From the NCBI GenBank assembly GCA_949825045.1, contig OX463813.1:4960001-5024000 (forward strand): a DNA stretch of 64,000 nt. Reading direction: 5' to 3'. Made by a program: the position numbers and the translations under genes. The notes beneath the pieces were generated by a model. It was not told the origin of the DNA and searched no databases. It worked only from the letters and a program-made list of their open reading frames with translations. Shown here one piece after another: positions 1 through 10,553 of the stretch. This DNA is from Argyresthia goedartella. Lineage: Eukaryota > Arthropoda > Insecta > Lepidoptera > Argyresthiidae. Each line of letters begins with the position of its first letter. The first letter of the stretch is position 1.

Positions 1-1438
1 TTACGGCCTGCTCAACATACCCAATGTCCCGCTGAGTCGGATGCTGAGTCGCAACCGAAAACTCAGGGCCCCCCATGTGATGACCCTGAGTGCGGCCCTG
101 CACCCTAGTACCGCCCTGTGCACGTGAGGACATTGGCCCCTGAGTTGCGCTCCGAGTCGCAAACGAATTCTCAGGGCCCCATGCCGTGTCACCCTGGGTA
201 CGGCCCTGTGGTGGCTGTTGGCCGGACCGGTTCATGCACAACAAATTGTTGTGGGCCCCACCACAATATCCGCACAATTTTGTGCGCGTGCAGTCCCTAG
301 CCATGTGTGGCCCGGGGCACAGGAAACACCAGCCCCGCTGCTTGGCCATCCGGCGCCGTCCCTCAACCCTAAGTTCCCCGAACTTATTGCAATCGGCCAC
401 AGCATGGCCAATCTGCCTACAACATGGGCAGGTCTCACTATGTGGTGTCAATGCACTCACAGTCCCATATGACTGCCGGTTGGTGCGGTCCTTCCTCGTC
501 GGAGAGCCCCTACTCACAGCGCTCCCGGCAGCTCTCTGTGGCTCCGAAGAATGGGTGACCGTCAACCCCAAATTCTCTGCCCGTCGAGCCTCCTCTTCCA
601 AAAATCCGACCAAGTCGGAGAAGGCGGGCAGGTCCTCGGCCGACCGCCCGTGAGACTGTTCGAACCGAGTCTGCACGTCAGCGGGTAGGCGGGAAAGTAC
701 AATGTACAGCAGTAGGTACGACCATTCACCAACCGGAAGTCCAAGATTCTCTAGGGCCTTGGTGACGGACAACAACGGGTTCAAAACCTCCGTCTGTATG
801 GCCCCGACCTTGTTCACAACCGGGATGCTAAACAAACGGTTCAGTTGGGCATCGGCCAACCTCCGTTTGTTGTGGTAACGTCTGACCAACAATTGCCTGG
901 CCGTTTCATAGTTACCCTCCGTAACTGTCAAATGAGCGACCAGCTCCCTAGGCTCACCCCTCAATGCTGCCACCAGCTGAGCCATCTTGACAGACTTGGT
1001 AATGTCCGATCGCATGTGCACCAAACTGTCGAACAGATTGATGAAGCTCATCCATTCACCGGACACTCCGTCAAAAGTAGGCATAGTTATAACGGGTAAC
1101 CTGGTCCCCGATCCCTGATGCGGCAGAGGTGCTTCAATGTCACCACCATGGCTGGACTCGCGCTGCCTACGTATGTCCGCAGCCTTCTGCGTGATAGCAG
1201 CTGCCATCTCCATACACTGGTCGACATCCCCTAGCAACCGTGACAGCCTGTCAGGTGCGCAACCATCAACTGATTCCGCCTGCGCGGACAATTCGAGCAC
1301 CCTGTTGTAGCGTTCCTTAACGTCCATAGACCGCTCCAATACCACATCATGCCTATCTAAACGGTCTATCAGACCGTGTGCGGAGGAAAACCATCTGAGT
1401 TCCTTAGAAACACCCTTCTGTATTTCAGATAACGACAT
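1..1438 (-). CDS. gag: BEL/Pao gag polyprotein, partial
   Basis: This frame is open from the ATG at 1438-1436 to the window edge, giving at least 479 codons with no stop. I read it codon by codon on the minus strand. It starts MSLSEIQKGVSKELRW. From about residue 114 to 285 it follows the DUF1759 pattern of BEL/Pao Gag (a P-x-F-D-G start, then EWMSFINLFDSLVH, then an LxGEPRELVAHL-type helix). Three zinc knuckles follow: C337-x2-C-x4-H-x4-C, C371-x2-C-x3-H-x4-C and C389-x2-C-x3-H-x4-C. The tail is rich in Gln, Gly and Thr. Gag packages element RNA into cytoplasmic particles, and the knuckles bind RNA. No frameshift or stop is visible, so the copy may be young. The downstream pol part is not in the window. 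Confidence 0.88.
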   Translation of the reverse strand, partial: MSLSEIQKGVSKELRWFSSAHGLIDRLDRHDVVLERSMDVKERYNRVLELSAQAESVDGCAPDRLSRLLGDVDQCMEMAAAITQKAADIRRQRESSHGGDIEAPLPHQGSGTRLPVITMPTFDGVSGEWMSFINLFDSLVHMRSDITKSVKMAQLVAALRGEPRELVAHLTVTEGNYETARQLLVRRYHNKRRLADAQLNRLFSIPVVNKVGAIQTEVLNPLLSVTKALENLGLPVGEWSYLLLYIVLSRLPADVQTRFEQSHGRSAEDLPAFSDLVGFLEEEARRAENLGLTVTHSSEPQRAAGSAVSRGSPTRKDRTNRQSYGTVSALTPHSETCPCCRQIGHAVADCNKFGELRVEGRRRMAKQRGWCFLCPGPHMARDCTRTKLCGYCGGAHNNLLCMNRSGQQPPQGRTQGDTAWGPENSFATRSATQGPMSSRAQGGTRVQGRTQGHHMGGPEFSVATQHPTQRDIGYVEQAV

Positions 1439-2064
1439 GATCGGAACGATACTTACTCACAATTTGCAGTAACTCAATTATATTGGACCCTCCAGTCTAC
1501 AACCCAAACGAGGGAACCCTAAACTATAACTTAAACAATGCTGATTTCCCCAAACAATAGAAACCGAGTTTTATATCTATATAAATTCTGTAATACAATT
1601 TAGTTTCCCTATATCATATAACACACACAGATAGTCAATATTAGTTCAAGTTATAAATTGCTATAAACTGAAAACAATGTCATAGCCTGCTATCAATAAA
1701 TGTAACTACCTATGTTAACCAAACATACATTAGCATTACTAGACCACTAATAGATTGACTAACTGGTAATTCAATGCAATTTTCAATTCACTAACTGGTA
1801 CTTCAATGCAAATTTCAAATCACCTACAATGAACCTAAGTTGAGTACCTACTTTTCTGAGTCACATCTCAGTACAACTGGTCATTTAGGGAAAACTGTTA
1901 TATCTGTCTGTCTACTACCAGCAATAGACTTATAGCTTACAATACTACCAATCTATGTGGATACAGGAACAACACCAAGTTAGCTAATAACCGCCTATAC
2001 CTACAGATTGATAGTCCCAAATCGTGGGTTCCTGGAGCCCTTGACGGCTGCAAATCTCAGGAAA

Positions 2065-2081
2065 CCACGCTCTTGCTACCA
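2065..2081 (-). other. Primer-binding site of the BEL/Pao element
   Basis: Three bases inside the LTR end the minus strand reads TGGTAGCAAGAGCGTGG. A PBS usually starts TGG (complement of the tRNA CCA end). The first eight bases and the later TGGTTTC match the 3' end of an initiator-Met-like tRNA imperfectly, so the primer tRNA is only a guess. Confidence 0.55.
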
Positions 2082-2084
2082 AAA

Positions 2085-2350
2085 TGTTCAGGCCTCTCGG
2101 CACCCAATGACCTCGCAGGGGCCCATAGCTACGAGGTAGCGTAGCGATCGGATGCCAAGAAGCAAGAACGTCGGCGATTCACCGAGCTAAAGTAAATAGA
2201 TTCTATCTGACCTGGTCTGTGCTTCGTTCCCGTCAAACTCCTGTCTCTCTGCAAGGCCTGGATGCACCCTAGGCTCTTCTTGGTAGACAGGTTCTTCAGC
2301 CAACCAGGTGTGGCTGGCAGGCCAGCTTCGACGCGCACAGTGTTCCAACA
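2085..2350 (-). repeat. 5' LTR of the BEL/Pao element (266 bp)
   Basis: On the minus strand it starts TGTTGGAACA and ends TGAACA, the TG...CA form of an LTR, and it is followed at once by the primer-binding site. The boundary is set by these termini; the partner LTR is outside the window, so it could not be verified by comparison. The LTR should carry the element's promoter and polyadenylation signal. Confidence 0.65.
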
Positions 2351-2812
2351 CAGGTTATGTTACGTAAATGCGAACTTTATCTGGTTCGGTGAACCACAAT
2401 ACACTCAGCTAAATAGACAATCCTGAGGGGAGCCCGAATACAATTCCAGATGGCTTACGATTTAATTTCAATGCCCTATACCAATACGCGTTCCATCGCG
2501 AGGGCTTTTTTTTGTCTGTCAGTTGTCAAAAAACTGCTAGGTTGGCAGCTCCGTCAAATTCAAAATGGCCGTTCCGAAACCATCGATCGAGTATCGATTC
2601 TGAATCGAACATCACCGCTCGAATTTTCTCGGCTTTTTGCTTCTTTATTTTTAATCGTATATCAATTTTCAAATTTTTCCCCCATTATTCTGTTCATGAT
2701 ACACCTCTGTGCCAAATTTGGAGTATCTAGGACATCCTGATCACTTTCAGCGACTAAAAGTGAGAAGTGTCGAGCGTAAACTTAAAGTAATCGTGCTATA
2801 AGTACCTACCGA
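2351..2812. other. No recognised feature
   Basis: AT-rich sequence outside the BEL LTR with only short chance ORFs. I see no repeat family, splice-like gene structure or RNA gene in it. Confidence 0.5.
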
Positions 2813-2925
2813 GTTACTACAAAAAATGTTACACATAATTTAACCTCAAAACAAACGTCAAATCCAATCGGTGTTACTACAAAAAATGTTACACAAAGTT
2901 TAACCTCAAAACAAACGTCAAATCC
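2813..2925 (+). repeat. Two-copy direct repeat, period 60 bp
   Basis: A block starting gttactacaaaaaatgttac occurs at 2813 and again at 2873; over about 53 bp the copies differ at very few positions. It is a local tandem duplication. Confidence 0.9.
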
Positions 2926-2990
2926 TATACATTTTGTCTTTAAACAAGTGTTGAAGAGGAGTTTATTTTTTTGTTGTAAGAACCTTATAC

Positions 2991-3030
2991 CATCCTTTCC
3001 CCTGGAACATTTGTTCCAGGGGAAAAGATG
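2991..3030. repeat. Hairpin, 18-bp arms, 4-nt loop
   Basis: Left arm 2991-3008 and right arm 3013-3030 are complementary with one mismatch around the loop ATTT, with a CCCCTGGAAC/GTTCCAGGGG centre. It may be the middle of a decayed foldback MITE; no longer terminal repeats were found. Confidence 0.8.
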
Positions 3031-3164
3031 GACATACATCCTAGTCATTATCATAACTCTCCTTTGGCTTTCCCGTAGTCGGGCACAAATACACAACAGT
3101 TTATTGTGGCGCAATCTAATTTGTCACCTTTTCTTTGCCTCCTCATTAAAAGTTATGGGTATAT

Positions 3165-3425
3165 TGAGGACCGGTTTAAGCCTAGAGGTTAGTGACCCTG
3201 CCTACGAAGGAATGACGGTCCTGGGTTCGAATCCCGGTAAGGGCAAATATTTGTGTGATGAGCATGAATATTTGTTTCTTAGTCTTGGATGATTTCTATG
3301 TATTTACATAAGTATTTATCTCTATTAAATATATCGTCGTCTAGTACTCATTACACCAGCCTTGTTGAGCTTAGTACGGACCTAGTTCGATTTCTGTAAT
3401 ATTGTCCTCTAATATTAATTTATTC
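3165..3425 (+). mobile_element. tRNA-derived SINE (family S1)
   Basis: The head contains a Pol III B box (GGTTCGAATCC at about 3224) preceded by an A-box-like segment (GGTTAGTGACCCTG). A lepidopteran SINE-type body follows (caaatatttgtgtgatgagc, tcgtcgtctagtactcattaca). It has no acceptor stem of a functional tRNA, so it is a SINE head rather than a tRNA gene. It resembles HaSE-like SINEs from memory; the family name is not certain. Confidence 0.75.
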
Positions 3426-3719
3426 AAATATTCCTGGTAAAGTACCTACGGAACACGAGCCGTCATACCCCATTTGTACTTGGCCGTTCGTTTGTTTTCA
3501 AATAAGTAGGCTACCTTTTTTATTGCGGCGTGCGCGCGATTATCTGTGATTTGAGACGACATATTAAATATGTTTTATGTTATTTCTCTATACGCGTGCC
3601 AGCTGCAGGAGAATAGAGATGCCGCCATTTTGAAACACAAGGTAAATATAAATTAGACATCGCGCAAAGTTTTGACGGCATCCACGCTACGTCAATATAC
3701 TTTATTGCTCGGTAAATAA

Positions 3720-3815
3720 TGAGTACAAACAAATGAACACTTATGCGCAGAAGGGGAGCTTATCTCTAAAAAGATTTTTCTTCCAGCAAACCTTGGCTGG
3801 ACAAGAAAGTCTATT
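3720..3815 (-). mobile_element. 3' end fragment of a CR1-like LINE
   Basis: On the minus strand it carries the tail motif TTTGCTGGAAGA, then a short spacer, then TTAGAGATAAGC. The same motif ends the full-length LINE at 62030-62060 and recurs at 7770, 9430, 27240 and 43850. The flanks from 3426 to 4018 are otherwise featureless. Confidence 0.6.
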
Positions 3816-4018
3816 GCTAGTAAGAGCAGTCTAGTGCACAATAAATTAAATAACTACCTACTAACTAATGCAATATAATATAAGTATAATAAAAGTCATA
3901 TCATACAGTATAGTACCTACATACATATGTCACGAATATGACGTATATATATGACATGAGCTGTTTCGACACTTGTTTCAGCATAGATATCTGGCCTGAT
4001 AATGCAAGGGTGAGAGAA

Positions 4019-7000
4019 TGGATGCCCTTTCGGGAATACCTCGAGGCCTACTACCGCTCTCCGAAAGTCGCAGCCACAGTCAAGCACGACTAAGACACAC
4101 TCTATGCACTATCAAAATGTCAGAGGCATAAAAAGTCGGTTGGCGTATTGGCAGAATAATTTGATTATTTTAGAGCACGACCTAGTCGCCGCAACTGAAA
4201 CCTTTTTAGACACATCCGTCGGCGATGCGGAGGTAACGGCGGGGGGCTGGAGCATACTGCGCCGGGACCGCGCCACCGCGTGCGGAGGCGTACTGCTCGC
4301 CGCCCGCCCTGGAATCACGCTTCGCCGACGTCGTGACCTCGAGACAGAAAATGGAGAAGATCTTTGGGCAACCTTCTCTCTAGATGGGGCCCAATTCACA
4401 ATCTGCGTCGTCTATGTGGATCCCAGCATGATGAGAAATAAGAAAAAAATTACACAAGCCGAAAAAGACGCCCAATACCTTAGTTGGTTTACAAAAACCG
4501 AGGAGAACATGTCGGAACTAAGTGGAACTTTAATCATCCGGGGTGACCTAAATCTGAACAGTGCGTCAGTGTCTGTTACGAATTATTATTGTTTTTTTCT
4601 CAGTGTTTGTAGTCTGTATGAGACGAATGAGGTGAGGAATGCTCACGGTGGCGTGCTTGATGTGGTGCTGCTGCCGGAGACCGTCCGTGGCGTAACTGTG
4701 CGCACCTCCGTGTCAGGCAGCATGGTGCCACGCACTGACGCCTACCACCCGCCTCTCGACGTCATTGTGCCGCTGTTGAAAGCGCAAGACGCGGATGGAC
4801 GATCCGGCCGTCTGGATCCCAGCAACATTCGCGGCCACAATGACTGGAACTTTGCCAAAGGCGACCACACAGTCCTGTATGAGCTCATGTGTAGCGTATC
4901 GTGGGACGATGTTGTCGTAGCTCGCGATGTGGAGACGGCAGTTGGCCGCTTTTACGATGCCATTTAGGGGGTTTTGAATAAATCGATCCCCAAGAAGACC
5001 AGGCCTAACCAACCTTCCAGGCGGTATCCAGTGTGGTTTACTGGTGATATTATTAGGGATCTTGCCACTAAGGCAAAGCTCCATCGTAAATGGAAATCTT
5101 CGGAGAGGCCAGCTGACTACTCAGCATTCAGTGAGCTGAGAGCCAACATAAAGTCCCGCGTAGCTACAGCATACACGAACCATATGCTAAATATTGAAGG
5201 TAATATTAGATCTTACCCGCGTGCGTTTTGGAAACATGTGAGTGGCCTCAGATCAAAGGGTGGTTTTGAATCTCGGGTCAAGCATCAGGGGCAAGAGTGT
5301 GTCGGAGAGGAAGCAGCCGCCGCTTTTGCAGACTACTTCTCCGACGTTTTCCTCACCGACGTTCCGGCGCTTGCACCGGACCTGATAAACAGTTCCGATG
5401 CCTCGCGCACGGCTAACTACGTCCAAATTTCACATGTTTCCCATAGGGATGTAGAGCAGGGACTGAGGCAGCTTAGGCCAAGGAGCGCAATTGGACCGGA
5501 CAACGTCCCTCCTTACTTTTTAAAGGCTTACAGTAATCAGCTAGTTATACCGTTGGGTCACATCTTCAACTTAGCTCTCGAGCAAGGGAAGTACCCTACC
5601 AGCTGGAAGCTCTCTCGAGTCAGTCCTATGCCCAAGTCTAGTGACACTGCCTCTGTAAATCAATATCGACCGATTGCGATCCTGAATTCATTGGCAAAAT
5701 TGTTCGAGTCAATCATATACGGTAAAGTCTGGCCCCAGATTGCGCCGCTTTTATGTGACTCGCAACACGGATTCAGGAGTCGTCGCTCAGTAACCACCAA
5801 CTTACTGACGTTAGTCGAGTTGGTCTCAGAGAGCATGGATCGGGGATGTCAGGTGGACGTCGCCTATCTGGACTTCCGCAAGGCGTTCGATAGAGTCGAT
5901 AACGACGTCCTAATGAAGAAATTGTGTGCCATTGGATTTGCCCCACGGCTGTTGGTTCTCTTCGCTGACTACCTGAAGAACCGCCAACAATACGTGCGAC
6001 ATGGCTGTTATGAGTCCCAACCGTACCACACACGGTCAGGTGTTAACCAAGGCTCGATCCTTGGTCCGTTGTTATTTATCATCATGATAAATGACCTGGA
6101 ATCTGAACTGAAACACGCCAATTGCCTTTTATACGCGGACGATCTGAAACTGGTACTTCCCGTGAAGTCAGAGAATGATTGTAGGCTACTACAGGAAGAT
6201 TTAGACGCGGTTCATAGTTGGAGTGTGAACAACAAGCTTCTATTCAATACTGAAAAGTGCTGTATAATGTCCTTCACGCGCTGTCCACGGCCTATTAGCG
6301 CGACGTATACACTCGGCACTGAGTCTCTGACTCGAGTGTATTCGATGAAGGACCTCGGTGTTACGTTCGACCCTAAACTTACATTCCATGAGCATGTGAG
6401 CACTTTAGCCAAGGAATGCTTCAGAAGATTAGGGTTTGTGATACGGAATAGTAAGGGATTCCATAACTTGGGTGTGGTCCAGCTTCTATACACGGCCCTA
6501 GTGAGAACCAAACTTGAATCTAGCTCGGTTGTTTGGAATCCGCACGAAAGCTCATACGTCCTTATGCTCGAGAAGGTACACAAAGCTTTACTTAGATACC
6601 TATATAAGAGGAAATTTGGATACTACCCTTACCTTTATCCATCCGATTTTATTTTAGGTATGCTTGGATTTAACTCACTAGAGGTGAGACGTAACACCGA
6701 ACAGCTTCTGACTGTGTGTCGATTATTGCGAGGCGACAGTGACTGCGCAGCGCTTGTCAGTGCCGTATGCGCGCTTTACGTGCCTGATAACTACCTACGC
6801 GCTCGTAGGCACCAGCTGCTAGCGGGCGGCTCGCACCGCAAGGTGGCGCGCCTGCAGTCTCCGCTGGTCCGGGCACGGAATAGCCTCAATGCACTGTTGG
6901 CCGCAGCACCATTGAATGATCTGTTTGGTGATGCATGGAGGGATATTGTGCGAGAATGTGGAAGGTTCTGTGAGAAGATTGCATGATAGTGTAGTCTTGT

Positions 7001-7220
7001 AATTATTTTCTCGAATGTTTATGGATATAATGATAATATGGTAACTGCATTTATACGATTGAATTGAACTTATTATATTTGACATAATTATGGTAAATTA
7101 ATTTGTAATAATTGAATTGTATTGTATTTTCTAATTTTGTATATTTGTGTCGACTTGGCTTTGCTGTAATGGCACAAATAGATTATGTTAATAAATAAAT
7201 AAATAAATAAATAAATAAAT
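4019..7220 (+). mobile_element. Jockey-like LINE, 5'-truncated, with (TAAA)n tail
   Basis: An endonuclease-RT polyprotein frame (4104-6986) is followed by a short 3' UTR and an AATAAATAAATAAAT microsatellite tail (about 7187-7220). No ORF1 with zinc knuckles is visible upstream, so the 5' part is probably missing; the left boundary is uncertain. A SINE directly follows the tail. Confidence 0.8.
4104..6986 (+). pseudogene. LINE endonuclease-reverse transcriptase, one in-frame stop
   Basis: Two ORFs (4104-4967 and 4974-6986) lie in the same frame and are separated only by a TAG at 4965-4967, so this is one polyprotein broken by a single nonsense codon. The first part is an AP-like endonuclease: it starts near QNVRG, has the RGDLN motif and ends with the AYHPPLDV block. 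The second part has an RT linker (RRYPVWFT), the fingers and palm of reverse transcriptase (YRPIAILNSLAKLFE, QHGFRS, YLDFRKAFDRVD, GVNQGSILGPLLF), and the catalytic YADD at residue 387 of that part. The total is about 960 codons, close to Jockey-group length. It would nick the target and prime reverse transcription from it. The rest of the frame is open, so the stop is probably recent. The clade assignment (Jockey versus related I/CR1 groups) is from motif style only. Confidence 0.85.
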
Positions 7221-7455
7221 GACGACCCGAATGGCCGAGTCGGCAGTGACCCAAGAGTCCCGGATTCGAGTCCCGGTGGGAGCAAATACATATTTGTTTG
7301 TTAAGAAGAGATGTTTGTACCCTAGTCATGGTTGTGTTTAATATTTATCCATATAAGAATGTGTATCGTTGCCTAGCACCCAAGATACAGGGAATCCTCG
7401 TTTGGGGTTAGATCAATGTGTGTAAATAGTGTCCAAGGTATTATTATTATTATCA
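7221..7455 (+). mobile_element. tRNA-derived SINE (family S2)
   Basis: It starts GACGACCCGAATGGCCGAGT (A box GGCCGAGTCGGCAGTG) with a B box GATTCGAGTCCC, and ends in ATT trinucleotides. It is closely related to 16482-16759. It sits exactly at the end of the (TAAA)n tail of the preceding LINE, a typical A-rich landing site. Confidence 0.8.
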
Positions 7456-7559
7456 AGGTATTAACATAATACATACATACTTAAACTTAATACGCAAGAG
7501 AAAGGAGATGCAGTTTCAACCTTTTCTTGAAAATAAAAATGGATGGATTATCCCTAATA

Positions 7560-7850
7560 GCGCAGGGAAGTGCTTCCTATCTCTTTAGAAATATAGGTAG
7601 TATTTATTTATTTATATTTTATATATTTATATATGTATATATATTTAATATTTATTTATATTTAGGGTGTATATTTTATGTATGTAGTTTATTGAGTTGT
7701 AATTTAAGGTATGTTGTACACATCGGTCTACCCATGCTCTGTGATTAACCTACCTCATCCTGACATGGTTTGCTGGAAGAGATCTCTTGTTAGAGATAAG
7801 CTCACCTTTGTACACTATTTTAATGTATATATTATGAAATTATGAAGTGC
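7560..7850 (+). mobile_element. 5'-truncated 3' UTR of the CR1-like LINE
   Basis: From 'tctctttagaaatataggtag' onward it follows the sequence just after ORF2 of the full-length LINE (61761 onward), including the tail motif GCTGGAAGAGATCTCTTGTT at about 7771. It is a dead-on-arrival 3' copy with no coding capacity. Confidence 0.75.
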
Positions 7851-8434
7851 GTTGGATTGCCCTTAACTTGAACGAGTGTACGTAAGCAACAGTGTTGTGC
7901 TGAGGAGTTGAGATAAGAGACTCCGTGTGAGATCTGCGATTCCTGTCCTTGGAGAAAAGGAACTCAAAATGTTCACGAAGATAGGTGGGTCTACGTCATA
8001 TTCATCCATCAGTTTTTTGCTGATCAATGATAATGATAGTGCAGTTTTCCCGCCATAGTTCAGCGTAGACCAGAAGATTAGCGTACAAGGCCATGGATGA
8101 AGTCAAACTTCATGATTTATTCCGAGAGATCATTCGAAAGATCAGTAAAAACAACAACTCCATACTAGGGTACCCTGAACAATTAATAATAACAACCAAG
8201 TGCGAGTTGGAACCGTGCACCAAGGATTCCGCAGAAATCGTTTTTTTGAGCAGGAGTTTAAATTTTCTTTTCTCAATTTTTGTGCTTTAAGACCTTGCTT
8301 AGCGCCATGTTTCATAGTTAAAGGTCAACGGGAAGTACCCAATATAGGGTTTTGTTTTCTTTCCAATATCAAGCAATTTCTGCAAAATTTCTATTTTCTT
8401 TCCATACACTTTATTGCACGTTAAATAATGAATA
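7851..8434. other. No recognised feature
   Basis: It contains a 65-codon ORF at 8093-8290 without recognisable motifs. I see no known repeat and no convincing splice-site arrangement. Confidence 0.4.
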
Positions 8435-8768
8435 ATACTAGTTTATGTGACTGCTATTTAATGGAGGGCATTAAAACTCGAGAGTTGTAATACCTAATTA
8501 TATACAGTTATATACACTAGTTTATCTACACACATATCATAAGCTCTCTGATGTGTTCAGGAACCGCATGTTTGACCGACATTGTGGCATTGATCATTGC
8601 TCTGCAGTTATTTAGCTTGTTCAGAAGTACCAACTTCACAGACAAACTAGGGGCGGCACGCAAGTGGGCGTCGGCGTTCGAAATTTGAATGTCATAATGT
8701 GACAAATTTTGGGTCATTATGGTCATAATGGTCGCAGTAAAGAGGGTTTGTGATACGTGTATAGATAA
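8435..8768 (+). mobile_element. MITE family P, copy 1
   Basis: The inner element is bounded by inverted ends TTTATCTACACACATATCA (about 8520) and TGATACGTGTATAGATAAA (about 8768). Its body (GTGTTCAGGAACCGCATG, then GGGCGTCGGCGTTCGAAA) is shared with copies at 9660, 17156, 18305 and 23405. An outer block with CTCGAGAG precedes it in copies 1-3. No transposase is encoded and the superfamily is unknown. Confidence 0.7.
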
Positions 8769-8984
8769 AAATATATACATTGGCCCACAAAATTGTGACA
8801 TATATGGCGGTATCTTTTGACAGCGTGGACCAATAAGTTTAAGGAATCACAGAGGTGAGTAATCTATAAAAAAATCGGATCGATATCTTTACTCTTCCTG
8901 AGAGAAAGGATCTTGAGTGTTGACAGACGGACAGACAGAAGGACAACGAAGTGATCCTCTAATCTAATTTTTCCTTTTAATGTT

Positions 8985-9237
8985 CGGAACCCCAGTCAAG
9001 TGCGAATCGGACTAACACGAAGGTTTCCGAAAATAAAAAACGCAAGAAAAAGTCGTCGTTAATATGGGGACCCCTTTATATTTTTTAATTGCTAGTAGTT
9101 CATTATTTGTTACTGAAGCGGTAACACCTATTATGGTTCATGAGATACAGACCGCTGACGGACAGATGGACGGACAGACGGATAGCAAAGGTTTACTAAT
9201 ATGTGCCGTTTGGCACGCTTCAGGTACGGAACCCTAG
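8985..9237 (+). repeat. GGAC-microsatellite interspersed repeat, internally deleted copy
   Basis: It starts with the GTCAAGTGCGAATCGGACT head and ends with the (GGAC)n block and GGTACGGAACCCTA tail of the repeat described at 21769. The middle is shortened and diverged. Confidence 0.6.
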
Positions 9238-9424
9238 ACAATGTGACTTGTATAAAAATGATTTCGTAAAAGTTATGGTATGTATTTATAGGTAGGTAAA
9301 GTGTATTTCGGTACTTACTTGGTAGTTACTGTCTGTATTTTATAAGTATTTCATTTATTCCTTGGCATTTTATTTATACTAAGTATTGAGCACTGCCTAC
9401 CTACCTTTTAAAATAATATTGTCT

Positions 9425-9545
9425 TTAATGTCTTGGTTTGCTGGAAGAAATCTCTTTTTAGAGATAAGCTCGCCTCAGAACATACACTTTCTGTTAATGT
9501 AACTTGTAAAATATGTGTGTACAATAAAGAATTATGTATTATGAA
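9425..9545 (+). mobile_element. 3' end fragment of a CR1-like LINE
   Basis: The tail motif (TTTGCTGGAAGAAATCTCTT, then TTAGAGATAAGCTCGCC) is followed by GTACAATAAAGAATT, matching the end of the LINE at 62144. It directly precedes MITE P copy 2. Confidence 0.65.
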
Positions 9546-10020
9546 TCATAATGTCACAGATTGCTATTACATAATACTCGCGAGTGGGTTTATGAAACGA
9601 GCCGAAGGCGAATTTCATAATGATATCACTCGAGAGTTTTAATGCCTAATTATGTACAGTTACATACACTAGTTTATCTGCACACATATCATAAGCTCTC
9701 TTTGATGTGTTCAGGAACCGCATGTTTGACCGGCATTGTGGCTCTGCAGTTGTTTAGCTTGTTCTGTAGCACCAACTTCGGGCGTTCGAAATTTGAATGT
9801 CAGTACCAACTTCGCAGACAAACTAGGGGCAGCATGCAGGCGGGCGTCGGCGTTCAAAATTTGAATGTCATAATGTGTAGAAAAATTACAAGTTATGGTC
9901 ATAATATGTAATTTTTCAGATTTATTTATTAGTTTTTACCAAGTAGTTTAACATTATGCTGATCCTAACGTGCGGTTTTTGTACGCAGTAAGAAGGTTTC
10001 TGATACGTGTGTAGATAAAA
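9546..10020 (+). mobile_element. MITE family P, copy 2
   Basis: The inner ends are at about 9671 (TTTATCTGCACACATATCA) and 10018 (TGATACGTGTGTAGATAAA). It has an internal partial duplication of the CCAACTTC/GGCGTTCGAAATTTGAATG segment (about 9771-9870). The outer block carries ACTCGCGAGT and ACTCGAGAG. Confidence 0.7.
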
Positions 10021-10551
10021 AACATTTAGTCGTTTTGAAAGTTAACTTAACTATTTCACTAGCTAAACAACACAACACTAACAGCCACTTATCTCCAACC
10101 GGAAGTACACTCCCACGTCCGCTCCGAACACCCACTTCCGGTCTGACGTTCGTTAGCTCATGCCCTAATCGGCACTAATTACCGCTTCGAGGTAAATTGG
10201 ACCTTATTAGCAAGGCAATAACGTTTTGACCGATCCATCCGTGAGGATAGGCGTTTGGCGAATATTCGAAAATACCAGCGTTTTGAGTATTGTATAAATA
10301 ATATTACCTAATGATATATTTTTTGTTCACACAACAAATTCCCCTCGCCGTTAAGTTGGTAGCAAACCAGTGCTAGCTTTTGTAAATAAAAAAAGTTAGT
10401 GAGACAATTTCATAACTAACTCATACTATAAATTTTCATATATGTTGCGATACTCGTAGGTATTAGGCCTATCATTTTGATGTCTCACTTTGTGACAAGG
10501 TTGAAGGTACTTACATATCTGCTCTCTTATTTTCTAAAGCGGGGAATTACC
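10021..10551. other. No gene; one short inverted repeat
   Basis: ACCGGAAGT at about 10098 and ACTTCCGGT at about 10134 form a short inverted pair. The CCCCTCGCCGTTAAGTTGG stretch near 10345 recurs near 43095, so part of this is repeat-derived. Nothing coding was seen. Confidence 0.4.
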
Positions 10552-10553
10552 TA

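Larger units (their letters stand above)
1..2350 (-). mobile_element. BEL/Pao LTR retrotransposon, 5' part (runs off window start)
   Basis: Reading leftward on the minus strand, the order is LTR, primer-binding site, a leader of about 625 bp, and a gag ORF that is still open at base 1. The order, the DUF1759-like gag and the three zinc knuckles identify a BEL/Pao element. The pol region (protease, RT, RNase H, integrase) and the 3' LTR lie outside the window, so completeness and target duplication cannot be judged. The leader (1439-2064) has near-repeats of an 'aactggtaattcaatgcaa' type at about 1760-1815 and no ORF. Confidence 0.85.

Noticed and set aside
2129..2338. 69-codon minus ORF
   Set aside because: It lies entirely within the BEL LTR and has no recognisable domain.
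3170..3245. A tRNA gene (A and B boxes present)
   Set aside because: No closed acceptor stem, and the sequence continues into a SINE body; the same holds for 7221, 16490, 15608, 39650, 45960 and 55574.
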